6,399 bases of DNA from JAAYKS01 sp964479435 (lineage in GTDB: Bacteria > Bacillota > Clostridia > Saccharofermentanales > UBA5734). The stretch is from NCBI GenBank assembly GCA_964479435.1, contig CAYZME010000096.1, forward strand, positions 1 to 6,399, in the 5' to 3' direction. How positions within the stretch are numbered: position 1 is the stretch's first letter; every line of letters begins with the position of its first letter. Shown here in pieces: positions 6,057 to 6,399 of this stretch. Under the pieces are notes generated by a model. The model saw only the letters and a list, made by a program, of their open reading frames with translations. It did not search any database and was not told where the DNA came from. Both the position numbers and the translations under genes were made by a program.

Positions 6057-6399
6057 GGGTTTTCCTTCTTTTCACGCACGGTCATGCCGTCGTCCAACGA
6101 ACCGGTGGGATTCAAAACCACCCGTTCGCCCGCTGCCAGCCCCGACAGAATCTGCGCGTGTGCGTCCGATTGGATCCCGATCGCAACCGGTGTCTTGTGT
6201 AGCTTCTGGCCGTTGTCGACTACAAAGACGTAATACGTCCCCAGCTCTTTGCGCAGCGCTTCGGATGGCACACGCAGGACATCACGTTCGGCCGCGACGC
6301 GAATGCGGGCGTCGAGGGGGAAGCCGATGGTCACATCGCCCGGGCGGTGGCTGGAAAGGACAATCTCCACATCCAGTGTCGGCTCCGAGATCGCGGCGC
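6053..6399 (-). CDS. Membrane fusion/adaptor protein of an ABC exporter (MacA/YknX-like), C-terminal part
   Basis: The last 114 residues of a periplasmic-adaptor (HlyD/RND-MFP superfamily) protein are visible; the frame is open to the right edge, so the N-terminal membrane anchor, coiled-coil hairpin and lipoyl domain lie outside. The visible part covers the end of the beta-barrel domain (EIVLSSHRPGDVTIGFPLDARI), the hallmark VLRVPSEAL, and the membrane-proximal domain with YYVFVVDNGQKLHKTPVAIGIQ, ILSGLAAGERVVLNP and LDDGMTVR before a charged tail. These are standard for MacA/YknX-like adaptors, which bind the outer face of the MacB-type permease. Its TGA overlaps the GTG start of the ATPase by four bases, so adaptor, ATPase and permease are coupled in the usual order. 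There is no sign of an outer-membrane channel gene in the window. Confidence 0.88.
   Translation of the reverse strand, partial: AAISEPTLDVEIVLSSHRPGDVTIGFPLDARIRVAAERDVLRVPSEALRKELGTYYVFVVDNGQKLHKTPVAIGIQSDAHAQILSGLAAGERVVLNPTGSLDDGMTVREKKENP
6063..6068 (-). promoter_or_regulatory. Ribosome binding site of the ABC ATPase gene
   Basis: On the minus strand GAAGGA lies six bases before the GTG at 6056, within the last codons of the adaptor gene. It supports the GTG start and therefore translation of the repeat-bearing N-terminal tail. Confidence 0.75.

Noticed and set aside
1..6399. Promoters, tRNA/rRNA genes, insertion sequences or phage genes
   Set aside because: No such gene or terminal repeat was recognised, and there is almost no intergenic space. 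The promoters of both gene groups would lie outside the window.

Overview
This G+C-rich bacterial window is densely packed. It holds seven protein-coding genes in two convergent groups, with no stretch of even 50 bases lying outside a gene. The run of ten Ns at 301-310 marks a draft or metagenome-derived contig. The best taxonomic hint is the acyl-CoA ligase, whose long stretches (for example HHTYECTCGF and the GRKKNVIV region) look like the type common in Clostridia. An ABC exporter with an adaptor protein, as in the YknXYZ and MacAB families, fits this but does not prove it. My reading is a high-GC anaerobic Bacillota (Clostridia-like) lineage, at moderate to low confidence.

Plus-strand group (1-3491): an AMP-forming long-chain acyl-CoA ligase that runs off the left edge and is interrupted by the N run; a small FMN-dependent nitroreductase-family protein with a strong ribosome binding site; and a secreted lipoprotein with an M28-type zinc aminopeptidase domain on a long Pro/Thr/Ser-rich tether. 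The nitroreductase stop and the peptidase start overlap as ATGA, so these two are probably translationally coupled. A GC-rich hairpin followed by a T-rich run lies inside the peptidase signal-peptide codons and could terminate or attenuate transcription. A perfect 26-bp palindrome lies inside the tether codons.

Minus-strand group (6399-3463, read right to left): the C-terminal part of a membrane-fusion/adaptor protein, an ABC ATPase, a MacB/FtsX-type permease and a Nudix hydrolase. Every junction overlaps by 4, 11 or 8 bases, so this looks like one co-transcribed unit. The first three together form a MacAB/YknXYZ-like exporter. The Nudix enzyme is coupled to the permease stop but has no obvious mechanistic link to transport. 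The two groups converge and overlap tail to tail by 29 bases, so neither gene can end its transcript before entering the other.

The most unusual element is at the N-terminus of the ABC ATPase: five tandem 18-bp units that are nearly palindromic in DNA and arranged in the mirror order A-B-C-B-A. They encode AQFTEP hexapeptides in front of an otherwise standard ATPase. I see no RNA genes, CRISPR array, insertion sequence or clearly new defence or mobile system. Most of the window is ordinary metabolism and transport with a few odd sequence structures.
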